NCBI GenBank assembly: GCA_002363955.1 | Contig: DEXE01000007.1 | Span: forward strand, 1 to 64,000 | DNA from: Methylophaga sp. UBA3192 | GTDB lineage: Bacteria; Pseudomonadota; Gammaproteobacteria; Nitrosococcales; Methylophagaceae | DNA: 64,000 nt | Direction: 5' to 3' | Part shown: positions 1 to 9,487 of the stretch, one piece after another | How positions within the stretch are numbered: position 1 is the first letter of the stretch | How the letters are laid out: each line of letters starts with the position of its first letter | The notes under the pieces: model-generated | Databases searched by the model: none | The model's input: only the letters and a program-made list of their open reading frames with translations | What the model was told of the DNA's origin: nothing | Position numbers and translations under genes: made by a program

Positions 1-100
1 AACTTATTTCAGGACAAGACACTCTTAATAAACACTTAAAGTTAAGGTATCTATACTCAATAATCCTATAAGAAAATATTGGCAAACAAAGGAGAGTGAA

Positions 101-628
101 ATGTTACAAGACAACCATGAACGTTATGGCACGTTAACACGCGTTTTTCATTGGGCAATAGCGGTAATAGTACTGCAACAGTTTTTCAAATTTGCAGATC
201 GCATCAATGATGGCGAACACTGGTTAGGTGACACATTCGGTCCCTGGCATGTTTCAATGGGTGCGGTGATTTTAATTCTGACTATCGCCAGATTGCTATG
301 GACGTTAAAGCAAAAACCACAGCGACCAGTAAACCCTGGCCTGGACGGCGTTATTGCCAAAATAGCGCATCGCTTGATGTATTTTTCAATGCTCGTTATG
401 CCTTTTCTGGGCGCATTTTACATTCATGGTAAAGGCTACCCGGTCAAAGTCTTTGGTTATGAACTGATTGGCAAACCAGCAGATGAAGTACCGTGGGCAC
501 TCGCACTGGGTGAATGGCACTCTCCTTTTGCTTTTTTATTGGTATTTCTGGTTGTCGCCCATATCGCCGGGGCGTTATATCATCACTTTATCCAGAAAAA
601 TGATTTGTTAAGACGCATGGCTGGTTAA
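101..628 (+). CDS. Cytochrome b561 family protein
   Basis: A 175-residue integral membrane protein with about four hydrophobic segments, the size of CybB-type cytochrome b561. Members bind two b hemes in the inner membrane and pass electrons to or from quinone; E. coli CybB oxidises superoxide. Candidate heme-ligand histidines lie in membrane segments (His17 in FHW, His50 in WHV, His140, His154), and the protein ends in the basic tail usual for the family. The ATG follows a GGAGAG ribosome binding site at a good distance. It stands alone, convergent with prsT and sharing a terminator with it. The family is clear, the substrate is not. Confidence 0.9.
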   Translation: MLQDNHERYGTLTRVFHWAIAVIVLQQFFKFADRINDGEHWLGDTFGPWHVSMGAVILILTIARLLWTLKQKPQRPVNPGLDGVIAKIAHRLMYFSMLVMPFLGAFYIHGKGYPVKVFGYELIGKPADEVPWALALGEWHSPFAFLLVFLVVAHIAGALYHHFIQKNDLLRRMAG

Positions 629-637
629 CAGCGGCAT

Positions 638-677
638 AAAAAAAGCCTTGCAGCTTATAAACCTGCAAGGCTTTTTT
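638..677. terminator. Bidirectional terminator between cyt b561 and prsT
   Basis: A perfect 15-bp stem (AAAAAAGCCTTGCAG and its complement) with a 9-nt loop. It is A-rich on one side and T-rich on the other, so it can serve both the plus-strand cytochrome gene and the convergent minus-strand prsT. Confidence 0.9.
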
Positions 678-691
678 ATGACATTTAAAAT

Positions 692-3070
692 TTATAACTG
701 GCTTAATTGCTCAACTATTTTGCCCGTTAACTCATTATCACTTTCTTCAGCTGCCATGCGTTGTGCCTGTTCAAAGGATTCACGAGCTTGCTGCGGCATT
801 TCCAGGGCTATATATAAACGGCCAAGATGATAATGGAATAATGCAATAGCATTGTTACTTGAAGCTGCTTTTTCCAAAGCCGGTCTGGCATCGTCATAAT
901 TACCCAGCTTGAAATTCACCCAACCAAAGGTATCCGCAAAATACGGTTGCTCTGAATCACGGAAACGGCTGGATAACGTGAGTGCACGTTGCAGGTTTTC
1001 CGGTGATTCAAATTGTTCTGATAACAAACTCGCTAAGTTGTTCGCAGCAACATCAACGGAAGGGTCTCGAGCGATGACCTCTTCATAAAGCACACGCGCT
1101 TGTTCAAAGTTACCTGCTGACTCATAACTCGAAGCCAGTTGCATTGAAAGAATATTGTTTTCAGGATTCGCTGCAAGCCCCCGTTTGAAAGTTTCAATGG
1201 CTTTCTCGCTGTTTCCCTCACGCGTATGAAAGTCAGCGATAAAACGATAACTTTCAATCCAGCCAGGATGTTGTGAAGCACCTTGCTCAAGGGTCTCAAG
1301 AGCCTTTGTATTATCTCCGGTATCACGATAGACACTTGCTAAAGCAGCATATCCATTAATCTGTTCAGGATGATCGCTAATATGCTGGCGCAAGTATGTG
1401 ACTGCGGCTTCATGCTGCTCGACTTTCATATGAGTTGCGGCCAATCCTTGTAAAGCTGGATTCAGACCTGGATTTAACTCAAGCGCCTTTTCAAACTCTA
1501 CAATCGCCAGCGTGTAATCTTCCAGTCCCTGATACATCTGTGCACGTAACAAATGATTGACGGCCGAATCCGTTTCCAAACTATTCAGCGTATCTTCAGT
1601 TCCTGCCCAATCCTGTTTAAGCATTCTCAGTTGAGCAAGCGCCTGTAACAAGTCCTGATTTTTGCTATCTCCTCGTAAAGCATTCAACAGTACCGTTTCT
1701 GAACGGTCCAAATCATTATCACGAATCATCATCTGTGCTACAGCAAGCGCTGCCTGAACATTTTTTGAGTTTGCTGATAAAGCTTGTCTGTAACTGCTTT
1801 CTGCCAATTGTTCAGAACCAGAATTAGCATAAGATTGTGCCAGCAGCACCAATGCCTCATCGGCATTAGGATTGTTTCTGACTAAAATTCGAAGATTACT
1901 GATTGCCGCATCGTATTTTTCGCCTCTTAACTGAAGTTTGGCTTTAAGTAACAATGCCATTTCATTTTCGGAGGACTCTGCCAACACTTGATCCACAATG
2001 GTTTCAGCCTCATCAAAATTACCTTTAGAGGCTTCAATAGAAGCCAGGTTGATCTGGGCTCTGAAACCACCTTCACTGTTTGGCTCAGCCTGAATGATGG
2101 TTTTCAAATCGTCTACTGCTTCGGATGATCTTCCTTGTTGAATAAGCATTTCTACGCGTACAAAGCGATATTCAATATTATCCGGTTCTTGTTGAATAAA
2201 TTTATCCAGTTGATTTATCGCCTCGTCGGCATTTTGAGATTCGAGCAACTTGATATACACCAGTTTTGCTTCTGTATCTTGCTCATTCGCCGCAATAAAT
2301 TTCTGTAATTCAGATTTGGCATCTTCATAACGATTCAAGCCATCGCTTAGTAATTTCACTAAAGAAAATACAACCCAGCTCTCTTCCGGATAATCCACCA
2401 TGATCTCACGGTACAGACGTTCCATGTCCTGATAGCTTTTTTGTTCATCATAAATTGCCAACTGAATCATTTTTATTGGCATCGCTTCAGGATGAACTGC
2501 TAACGCTTTTTCTGCTGCACTCAGCGCGTCAGGATACTGTCGCAATTCTTTATAAATCATTACCTGGTAAGAAAGTGCATCCAGCGATTTCGGATCAATT
2601 TCAAGCGCCCTATCAATATCTTTTTGCGCCTGGCCAAAGTTTTGCTGCTTCATAAATGCATTCGCACGCAATAAAATTGCTTCGATATTATCCGGTTCAA
2701 TGGCGAGTACTTTTTCAGCACTGCTCAGTGCTTCTTCAATTTGCCCGGTAACCACCTCCATCTGACCTAATTTAAGCATGATTTTGGGGTTATCTGGATC
2801 TAATGATTGAGCAGCACGCAGATTGGCATACATCTCTTTCCATTTTTGGTTCTTTTCATCTATTAAAGATAGCTGATAATAAGGTTCTGCTTCGGTTGGG
2901 TTAATTTGAATGGCATTGCGGAACTCTAAACGCGCTTTATCATATTCACCTTCAGACATCAGCGCCTTACCGCTCTCGATAAACTTTTCGGCTGACTCCT
3001 CAGCAGAGCCACAAGCCGTAACAGCTGTCAGCAAGGCCATGGCAATAATGGATTTTTTTAATGTTTTCAT
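692..3070 (-). CDS. prsT: PrsT-like TPR lipoprotein of the exosortase system
   Basis: A long chain of tetratricopeptide repeats (A/G/Y/A/P-type helices along the whole chain) behind a lipoprotein signal: basic N-terminus, hydrophobic stretch, then LTAVTAC with Cys20 as the lipid-attached residue. The architecture matches the PEP-CTERM system TPR protein PrsT, here about 792 residues, somewhat shorter than usual. Its role is not known biochemically; it is presumed to scaffold exopolysaccharide export or protein sorting at the envelope. I start at the fourth codon of the open frame because AGGA lies 8 nt before that ATG, while the first ATG has no spacer. It sits 15 bp after xrtA, so they are probably cotranscribed. 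Confidence 0.88.
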   Translation of the reverse strand: MKTLKKSIIAMALLTAVTACGSAEESAEKFIESGKALMSEGEYDKARLEFRNAIQINPTEAEPYYQLSLIDEKNQKWKEMYANLRAAQSLDPDNPKIMLKLGQMEVVTGQIEEALSSAEKVLAIEPDNIEAILLRANAFMKQQNFGQAQKDIDRALEIDPKSLDALSYQVMIYKELRQYPDALSAAEKALAVHPEAMPIKMIQLAIYDEQKSYQDMERLYREIMVDYPEESWVVFSLVKLLSDGLNRYEDAKSELQKFIAANEQDTEAKLVYIKLLESQNADEAINQLDKFIQQEPDNIEYRFVRVEMLIQQGRSSEAVDDLKTIIQAEPNSEGGFRAQINLASIEASKGNFDEAETIVDQVLAESSENEMALLLKAKLQLRGEKYDAAISNLRILVRNNPNADEALVLLAQSYANSGSEQLAESSYRQALSANSKNVQAALAVAQMMIRDNDLDRSETVLLNALRGDSKNQDLLQALAQLRMLKQDWAGTEDTLNSLETDSAVNHLLRAQMYQGLEDYTLAIVEFEKALELNPGLNPALQGLAATHMKVEQHEAAVTYLRQHISDHPEQINGYAALASVYRDTGDNTKALETLEQGASQHPGWIESYRFIADFHTREGNSEKAIETFKRGLAANPENNILSMQLASSYESAGNFEQARVLYEEVIARDPSVDVAANNLASLLSEQFESPENLQRALTLSSRFRDSEQPYFADTFGWVNFKLGNYDDARPALEKAASSNNAIALFHYHLGRLYIALEMPQQARESFEQAQRMAAEESDNELTGKIVEQLSQL

Positions 3071-3085
3071 AGCGATCATCCTGAT

Positions 3086-4612
3086 TTAATCTGCAATATA
3101 TCTTTTTAATTCCGGACCCGTCTGATCCATCAATAATTTTATTCTGGCATCGGCATCTTTCAGCGTCTCTCCGGGAGAGACTGGAGTGACATACCTCACA
3201 AGCGCGCCATCGGTACGGTTTTCAAGAATCGCATCATTAAAAAGATACCACTTATTTGAATACTCATTAGCGATGATACGCCCCCTCCCCTGGAACCAAT
3301 AATAAACCAGCTGTTCCTGATCACCATTTTTAATGACAACGCGGTTTATGGGGTGGCCATTAACTTCATCTCGCCTGAAGTCTGCGATCTCCCAACCGCC
3401 TCCGGGGATACAGACCCTTGGCGAATGTGGCGAGACCCCTTTACGCTGGGTTTCATAATAGGCCACATAGAGATTCACCACATTTCTATCAATACCGGTG
3501 TAATTAACAAACAGGTAATCACTCATTCCCAATTGATCAATGACTCTTTCATCAAGTTTGTCATGCTGGCCAATCCAATCAGTAAACTGCAAAGGAAAGC
3601 TGATAAAGCCTTCGTGTGCAGGCACCTCTTCCTCCCGGTTATCCACAAACTTTGTTGAAAACAAAGCGATAATTAAAATCAAAATGACGACAATAAATGG
3701 TTTATAGGAATAGGGTTTACTATTAATGCTGAACATATTATTCGAAGGGGCGTGATCGACAACGCCAAATAATTGTGACAACGTCTTGCGGCTTGGCGCT
3801 ATTTTTTCCAGCAATACCACCAGCAAAAACAGCAAGGCAGCGCACGCCATAAAGATGATCCAGCCTTCAAAGTCATGCAGAAAACCTTCTGCCATTGAAA
3901 TGCCCCAGTTATCCACCATGACGCCGATAACACCAATACGGAAACTGTTCATTAAAATTGTGATGGGGATGGTCATCAAAAACACGGTGGCGCGTTTCCA
4001 GAAAGCAGCCTGATAAAAATATGCCGCGATAAAGCCGAGACTCATCAGCGGAAACAGATAGCGTAAACCACTGCAGGCTTCAACGACCTGAAGCTTGTAA
4101 ACACCCAGATCAATAATATTACCTTCCAGAAAAACCGGTATCTGGAACAGGCGAATGACCTGCACACCTATCCAGGATGAGAAAAGCTGTAATTTTGCGG
4201 TGAGTAAGACTTCAACAACATAAGGCAAAGGAATGGCAAACAACAGTAACAAAATAGGAACATAGGTATATTTTGTTGCTTTACCGACAGTTATCATTGA
4301 AAGGCCAAGCAAAACTAATATGAATGAGTATTGTATTAACAAATAAAGCGCGCTGATTTCACCTACAAAGAAAATACCCAAAGCGATAAAGATCAGTACA
4401 ACACCTGACCACATTGGTGGCCCCATTGCGCCACTTATCAGGTGACGTTTTTCCCACAGGATGAACAGGGTAACCAACGGGATCAAAAAACCATGACTGT
4501 ATTCTTCTTGATTACTCCAGCGCGAGACAGCCTCGGAAAGGCCCGACCAGTAGGCAATAAATGCCAATGCCAGTGCTAGGATAAACATCCCTGTCATCTT
4601 AATATTTAACAA
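3086..4612 (-). CDS. xrtA: Exosortase A fused to an EpsI domain
   Basis: Polytopic membrane protein with the exosortase catalytic triad in order: Cys180 in EACSGLR, Arg225 in MNSFRIG and His246 in FLHDFEG. It is thought to cleave PEP-CTERM-type tails and transfer the proteins to an envelope acceptor. After the membrane part (about residues 1-275) comes an EpsI/DUF3485 domain (about 310-508, with CIPGGGWEI), a fusion known for the exosortase A branch. The start is TTG: GGAG sits 7 nt upstream of it, whereas the in-frame ATGs at codons 6 and 9 lack a good site. Neighbours (PrsT, the XrtA-type ATPase and the tyrosine kinase further right) support the XrtA assignment. Confidence 0.92.
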   Translation of the reverse strand: MLNIKMTGMFILALALAFIAYWSGLSEAVSRWSNQEEYSHGFLIPLVTLFILWEKRHLISGAMGPPMWSGVVLIFIALGIFFVGEISALYLLIQYSFILVLLGLSMITVGKATKYTYVPILLLLFAIPLPYVVEVLLTAKLQLFSSWIGVQVIRLFQIPVFLEGNIIDLGVYKLQVVEACSGLRYLFPLMSLGFIAAYFYQAAFWKRATVFLMTIPITILMNSFRIGVIGVMVDNWGISMAEGFLHDFEGWIIFMACAALLFLLVVLLEKIAPSRKTLSQLFGVVDHAPSNNMFSINSKPYSYKPFIVVILILIIALFSTKFVDNREEEVPAHEGFISFPLQFTDWIGQHDKLDERVIDQLGMSDYLFVNYTGIDRNVVNLYVAYYETQRKGVSPHSPRVCIPGGGWEIADFRRDEVNGHPINRVVIKNGDQEQLVYYWFQGRGRIIANEYSNKWYLFNDAILENRTDGALVRYVTPVSPGETLKDADARIKLLMDQTGPELKRYIAD

Positions 4613-4650
4613 CTTTGCGCTCCATCCGGTATATGTAATTCACATTCAAA

Positions 4651-5778
4651 TCAGATTAACTTGAATCTTTGTAAAACGCTACTCAAACGCAGTAAAGTTA
4701 TGATCTTGGCAGGGAAATTTTTAAGTAGCAATTCATTTTGCTTTTGTTCAAGCTGGGCCTGGAATGTTAATAATCTGGCAATAGCCGACATTGATAAATA
4801 CCGTATTTCTGCACCATTAATAATAACGTCTTTACCACTCAATAATGCGGATTGCAGTACATTTTCAAACTCAATTGCCTGCCCTGTTTTAATGCTACCT
4901 TTAAATGTAACTGTGAATTTATCCTGTTGCGGTAACGTATCAGCAAAAACTTGGCCATTGCCAATATCTTCTTTTTTAACCAGTCGTCGAGAATAAACTG
5001 CCAAGGGCAACGTTTGTGTCACCAACATTTTTATAAACCTTAAGCCATCACCAAGATAGCGTTTGTATAATTTGGGTTCCTGTTTAATCCGCCATAACCA
5101 CTCGAAACCGTAACGCTGCCACTTATCAGGCGCACGCTGCACATTACCCGCAACAAAATTAATGACCGCTCCCAGGTGACTGATTACCGGTGCATTCAAC
5201 CTACTGCGATTATGCATAATCCACCGTTGACCTTTTTTCGCACCAAGTGCTACCACTATAAAGTCAGGCTCACAGTCATTAATGTGGTTAATAATATCTT
5301 CTGTGCTCATCTCTTCAATTGAAACAAAACCGGGATCATAAAACCCACAACTTTCCATACCTTGACTGGTTTTGTTCAATTCATGGTGAGCTTTTTCAGC
5401 GATGTCTGTTTCACCACCAAAGAAAAACACACGGATTTTATTCTCTCGTGGCTGAGCAGACAAATATGCAAATAGATCCGAGCCTGCAACACGTTCATAT
5501 ATAGGTAAATTAAGAAATTTGGCAACCCAGATTAAGGGCATCCCATCAGCAACGACCAAATCACTTTGTATCACCGAATTATAAAAATCCGGATCATCCT
5601 GGGCCATAACAGTAAAGTTAAGGTTCGGAGTAGAAAGAAAGCATGGAATTTGCCGGTCAATGGATTTGGAAATAATGTCAGCAGCATCGCTTAGTGACAC
5701 AGCATCAAAAGGAAGTCCCATGAGGCAATATTGATTTTGATCAGCAGCTAGATGGAATTTTTCGCCAGATGAATTCAT
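4651..5778 (-). CDS. WecG/TagA-family glycosyltransferase with C-terminal STAS domain
   Basis: Residues 1 to about 245 are a WecG/TagA/CpsF (GT26) glycosyltransferase, with VADGMPLIWVAKFL near residue 76 and FFFGG followed by the family's VALGAKKGQ. These enzymes add a sugar to an undecaprenyl-linked intermediate on the cytoplasmic face. Residues from about 285 to 375 look like a STAS domain: two beta strands, then a LSMSAIARL helix and an alternating alpha/beta tail. STAS domains are regulatory or protein-binding modules of anti-sigma antagonists and transporters. Fusion to a GT26 enzyme is unusual. The ATG overlaps the stop of the upstream GT4 gene (ATGA), so translation is coupled. STAS call is by pattern only. 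Confidence 0.85.
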   Translation of the reverse strand: MNSSGEKFHLAADQNQYCLMGLPFDAVSLSDAADIISKSIDRQIPCFLSTPNLNFTVMAQDDPDFYNSVIQSDLVVADGMPLIWVAKFLNLPIYERVAGSDLFAYLSAQPRENKIRVFFFGGETDIAEKAHHELNKTSQGMESCGFYDPGFVSIEEMSTEDIINHINDCEPDFIVVALGAKKGQRWIMHNRSRLNAPVISHLGAVINFVAGNVQRAPDKWQRYGFEWLWRIKQEPKLYKRYLGDGLRFIKMLVTQTLPLAVYSRRLVKKEDIGNGQVFADTLPQQDKFTVTFKGSIKTGQAIEFENVLQSALLSGKDVIINGAEIRYLSMSAIARLLTFQAQLEQKQNELLLKNFPAKIITLLRLSSVLQRFKLI

Positions 5779-7037
5779 TGTGAATTTCTAATGTTAATTG
5801 ATGACTGAATTAACTTTAAAAGCCTGGCGACGTTTTTATTCAATAAAAACTCATCTTCGACTCTTTGTTTACCCCCCGAAATAATCCGTAATCGCGTATC
5901 AGATGAATCCATTATCTGGACTATAGCTTTTGATAATTCGATATCATTTTCTGGAGGTACGGTTAATCCAGACAGGTTATTTATAACAAGCTCCGGAATA
6001 CCTGAAAGTTCTGTCGAAATCACCGGCACTTCACAAAGCATGGCCTCCATCAGCACAACAGGTATCCCATCCATATCACCGTTACTATCTTTTTTGCATG
6101 GCAATACAAATACATCTAAACCACTAATAAATTTTGCAACCTGATCATGAGGCAAAGCGCCAACAAATTGAACGGATTCTTCGGTTAATGCAAGCGAAGC
6201 TACCTGATCTTTGAGTGCCATTTCCAACGGTCCGTTACCAGCAATTTTTAAACTAACCTTTCGTCCATCTTTAATTAACCCAGCAATAGCACTGATTAGT
6301 GTATCAATACCTTTCTTTTCAACCAGACGCCCAACGGTACCAATCGTAAAAATATCATTCTTTTGTGATGATTTAACGGGAGGTTGCCAACTTTGGTCTA
6401 CCCCACAGCGAACAATTTTTATTTTATTGGAGTCCGCCTGAAAATTATCAAGAAACTGTTGATTAAAGTTTGAAATGGTGGCAAAAAAAGCAGATCGTTC
6501 AACTTTTTGTTTGAGTAACCACCCTCTTTCGAATAAATCATTGGCATGAGCCTGTACACTGAATTCGATACCGGCTATCGGGGCTGCGTACATCGCAATA
6601 TCAGTAGGAATATGGGCAAAATGAACATGCAAATGCTGGATTCGGGCTTGTTTTAATTGTTTTGCCAGCGTTGCCGCATAAAAAAAGCGATAACCAAGAC
6701 CAAAAGCAGAACGTGAAATCAGGCCTTGCCTAATCACATCGACTGAAAGTCTGCCTATTGCTTTCAGATAACCAACAGCATTCGTTGCTAACATGGCCAA
6801 GTTATCTAATAAAACCTGTCTTTTTGAAGTTTCATACAAATGAAAAACTTCATTTTTTAATTCTGAAAGTGATGTCTCTGCAGCAATGTGTATAGGCCTA
6901 TGTACAGAAAAAGGCTTAACGTACACGCCCTGTTTGCCTAGCTCTAATATTTCGTTATAAACAAATGTAGCAGAGAGAGCAGGTATTTCTGGAGCCAAAT
7001 AGGCAATTCGTAATACAGATTCAGCCTTATCAGGCAT
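5775..7037 (-). CDS. Glycosyltransferase family 4 (WcaL/colanic-type)
   Basis: GT-B fold retaining glycosyltransferase of about 420 residues. The N-terminal Rossmann half begins RIAYLAPEIPALSATFV. The C-terminal half carries GTVGRLVEKKGIDTLI, FVLPCKK and the PVVLMEAMLCEVPVIST donor-binding region of GT4 enzymes. It probably transfers a hexose during assembly of the lipid-linked repeat. The open frame could start 33 bp upstream, but that has no ribosome binding site and would overlap the neighbour by 41 bp. The ATG chosen has GGAA 8-9 nt upstream and overlaps the preceding stop by 8 bp, suggesting coupled translation. Sugar specificity cannot be read from the sequence. Confidence 0.88.
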   Translation of the reverse strand: MPDKAESVLRIAYLAPEIPALSATFVYNEILELGKQGVYVKPFSVHRPIHIAAETSLSELKNEVFHLYETSKRQVLLDNLAMLATNAVGYLKAIGRLSVDVIRQGLISRSAFGLGYRFFYAATLAKQLKQARIQHLHVHFAHIPTDIAMYAAPIAGIEFSVQAHANDLFERGWLLKQKVERSAFFATISNFNQQFLDNFQADSNKIKIVRCGVDQSWQPPVKSSQKNDIFTIGTVGRLVEKKGIDTLISAIAGLIKDGRKVSLKIAGNGPLEMALKDQVASLALTEESVQFVGALPHDQVAKFISGLDVFVLPCKKDSNGDMDGIPVVLMEAMLCEVPVISTELSGIPELVINNLSGLTVPPENDIELSKAIVQIMDSSDTRLRIISGGKQRVEDEFLLNKNVARLLKLIQSSINIRNSQ

Positions 7038-7953
7038 AATTCTGATTCCAAACACTGGCCTGTTGAGCATTCAATGCATCTGTCGCTTTGGTTTTGCCTT
7101 TCAATAAACATTGCCACTGATATTTATTGATAAAACTAACAAGTTTTTTATCTTCAAATCGTGGTTTGCGTTGCAGCATGCTTTTAACATACCCCCACCA
7201 CATGGCAGCGCCTCCCAGAAAATACGGAGGATGCAACATCCTAAATACTGAAGAAGCGGTCATGTAGGTTAAACCTGTGCCCATAAAATATTGACCAAAC
7301 CCATGCCGCATACGACCGGTAAAAATTCCTTGTTGACTCGACCCCATAGGTCGCAAATGAATAAACCGTAAGTCAGGCTCATCCCAACTCACTGCAATCC
7401 AGCCAAGTTGGCGACATTTATGACAGTCAATCCCATCCCACATGACCTGACGAACAAATCCACCAATCGCTTCAAAACAGGTACGTCGATAAAACTTGGT
7501 CATACCGACCGACATTTCGTCACCACATTTTTCGCTAATTAACTCGCCAGTTTTTTTATCCTTGAAATAGGCTTTACCACTGCAAGTCCCAATACGGGGG
7601 TTTTGTTGCATGCGCTGAATCAAAACTTCGAAGTATTTGGGTGGCAAGTCCAGATCCAGGTCAAACTTACAAACATAATCAAATTGAGAAACATCAACCT
7701 GATCGTAACCATGATAAAAAGCCTCAATAACACCGGGGCCTACACTACGATGACCACGATTTTCACGGGTAATAATTTTTATAAACGGATATTGTTCAGC
7801 ATAATCAGCCAATATCTTCGGTGTTTCATCAGTAGAGCCATCATCAACAATTACCCATAAATTAGGCTGAACGGTCTGTTTCACCACACTATCCAGAGTG
7901 ATACGCATGTATGCGGCTTCATTTCGACAAGGAGAAACCAAAAGATACGACAT
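7030..7953 (-). CDS. Glycosyltransferase family 2
   Basis: A 307-residue GT-A enzyme. It opens YLLVSPCRNEAAYMRITLDS with the nucleotide-binding WVIVDDGSTDET, followed by the DLDLDLP metal-binding motif. The C-terminal part resembles enzymes that carry a hydrophobic, membrane-associating tail. AAGGA precedes the ATG by 8 nt. Within the exopolysaccharide operon it should extend the lipid-linked repeat unit. Donor and acceptor are unknown. Confidence 0.88.
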   Translation of the reverse strand: MSYLLVSPCRNEAAYMRITLDSVVKQTVQPNLWVIVDDGSTDETPKILADYAEQYPFIKIITRENRGHRSVGPGVIEAFYHGYDQVDVSQFDYVCKFDLDLDLPPKYFEVLIQRMQQNPRIGTCSGKAYFKDKKTGELISEKCGDEMSVGMTKFYRRTCFEAIGGFVRQVMWDGIDCHKCRQLGWIAVSWDEPDLRFIHLRPMGSSQQGIFTGRMRHGFGQYFMGTGLTYMTASSVFRMLHPPYFLGGAAMWWGYVKSMLQRKPRFEDKKLVSFINKYQWQCLLKGKTKATDALNAQQASVWNQNYA

Positions 7954-7974
7954 AAAGCTTTTCCTTACTCAGTG

Positions 7975-8976
7975 TTATTTATATTCGATAAGCTGGCTTC
8001 TAAGTCCAAGCTTTTTGTTTTTGACAAACTGCAGCATGCCTATCAATTGTGGCCATTTGCCAACGACATTGGACACAGCATAAGCAAAAGCCACTTTAAC
8101 ATCACTCAAACGACGGCGATATCGTAAAGTTAACCTGATAATCTGCAGTGGATAAACCAAAAAAAGCACAAGCATCCAAGACACTTTTATTGACATCACA
8201 ATAATTGCCAAAGGCAGCAGAAAAGACCAGAAAAGAATGCTCAGGCACTCAGACTGTTTAAATTTTTCGGAGGACTTACCATGTAATGCATATCCCTCAG
8301 CATAAGCATGGCCAGCTCGTTGGTTGCGTTTCCACCACTGACTAAAGCGCGTCATTGCGGCATCATGCAAAGTCATTTCAGCATCTATCCGCATAATTTT
8401 CCAACCCAATTGACGCATTCTGCAACACATTTCGGGCTCTTCCCCGGCAATCAAACTATCTCGATAACCATCCACCGCTGTTAAAGCAGAAACACGAAAT
8501 AAAGCATCGCCACCACAGGCTTTGGCTTCTCCGATCGGAGTGTCCCATTCAATATCACATAATTGGTTGTAGATAGTCGCTGTTGGATAACGTTCTCTTC
8601 GTCGACCACATACTGCGGCAAAATCCTGTTGTATTGATAAAAATTCAAAAGCTACATCTAACCAAGCGCGCTGCACTTCACAATCGCCATCTACAAACTG
8701 TACGTAATCCAGTTGTGGATTATATTCAAGTAAAGCCGTCAGACCTGCATTACGAGCCCTTGCGGCTGTAAAGGGTTTTGTCATATCCAGTTCAACAACC
8801 CTAACACTCATTTCCAGTGCCATTTGAACACTACCATCAGATGAACCAGAATCAACATATACAATATGTTCGATATCATCCCGCAAGGATGTTAAACATT
8901 GCTTCAGGCGAAGGCCTTCATTTCGGCCGATAACGACTGCCCCAATGTATGAATGGGCAGAAATCGGCTCAGACAC
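7975..8976 (-). CDS. Glycosyltransferase family 2, GTG start
   Basis: GT-A glycosyltransferase with VVIGRNEGLRLKQCL, VYVDSGSSDGS and the acceptor-side AGEEPEMCCRMRQLGW. A hydrophobic stretch near the C-terminus suggests membrane association. The open frame extends 90 bp further upstream, but I place the start at a GTG: AAGGA lies 8 nt before it and the GTG overlaps the upstream stop by only 8 bp, as do other junctions in this operon. The protein is then 333 residues. It sits directly after a serine acetyltransferase-like gene. Confidence 0.85.
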   Translation of the reverse strand: MSEPISAHSYIGAVVIGRNEGLRLKQCLTSLRDDIEHIVYVDSGSSDGSVQMALEMSVRVVELDMTKPFTAARARNAGLTALLEYNPQLDYVQFVDGDCEVQRAWLDVAFEFLSIQQDFAAVCGRRRERYPTATIYNQLCDIEWDTPIGEAKACGGDALFRVSALTAVDGYRDSLIAGEEPEMCCRMRQLGWKIMRIDAEMTLHDAAMTRFSQWWKRNQRAGHAYAEGYALHGKSSEKFKQSECLSILFWSFLLPLAIIVMSIKVSWMLVLFLVYPLQIIRLTLRYRRRLSDVKVAFAYAVSNVVGKWPQLIGMLQFVKNKKLGLRSQLIEYK

Positions 8977-9487
8977 TTGGTATATCCTTAGCCGTGGTAC
9001 CAATAATTTTAGCGGGTATTCCAGCGACCACGGCATACGCGGGGACATCTTTAACAACAACTGCATTAGCGCCTATTAATGCATGTTCACCAATTGTAAT
9101 AGCACCGATAATTTTGGCGCCTGCACCAATATCAACATGGCCTTCAATAACAGGAGCCAGACCATCTTTATGACTAATACCTATAGTAACCTGCTGATGA
9201 ATAAGGCAATTCACTCCAATTTTTGACAAAGGATGAATAACAATTCCATTTGGATGTGGAATAGACAATCCTCCACCAATCTGGATATTAATGGGTATAT
9301 CTGCTCCCGTTATCACTGACCAGAAACGGTAGCGAAGCACTGCCAGCTTTTTATTCAAATTGGCGAACAAACCTTTTTTGCTTAGGTTTCGCTGATAATC
9401 ACGAATACTTTTTAATAATCTTCTTGCAGGCGACCAGTAGGTTTTTATACGCTCACGTTCCCAATCGGCGACTTCAGATGAGATCAT
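8969..9487 (-). CDS. Serine O-acetyltransferase-like hexapeptide-repeat acetyltransferase
   Basis: A 172-residue left-handed beta-helix acyltransferase with the CysE-like stretch GGGLSIPHPNGIVIHP and repeated [LIV]-G-x-x-x-x units (IGAGAKIIGAITIGEHALIGANAVV). Its short N-terminal helical part and its location inside a polysaccharide operon suggest that it acetylates a sugar, as many CysE-like proteins in EPS clusters do, rather than making cysteine. cysM lies 50 kb away. Start and upstream stop overlap (ATGA), so it is coupled to the sulfotransferase gene. Confidence 0.85.
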   Translation of the reverse strand: MISSEVADWERERIKTYWSPARRLLKSIRDYQRNLSKKGLFANLNKKLAVLRYRFWSVITGADIPINIQIGGGLSIPHPNGIVIHPLSKIGVNCLIHQQVTIGISHKDGLAPVIEGHVDIGAGAKIIGAITIGEHALIGANAVVVKDVPAYAVVAGIPAKIIGTTAKDIPSV

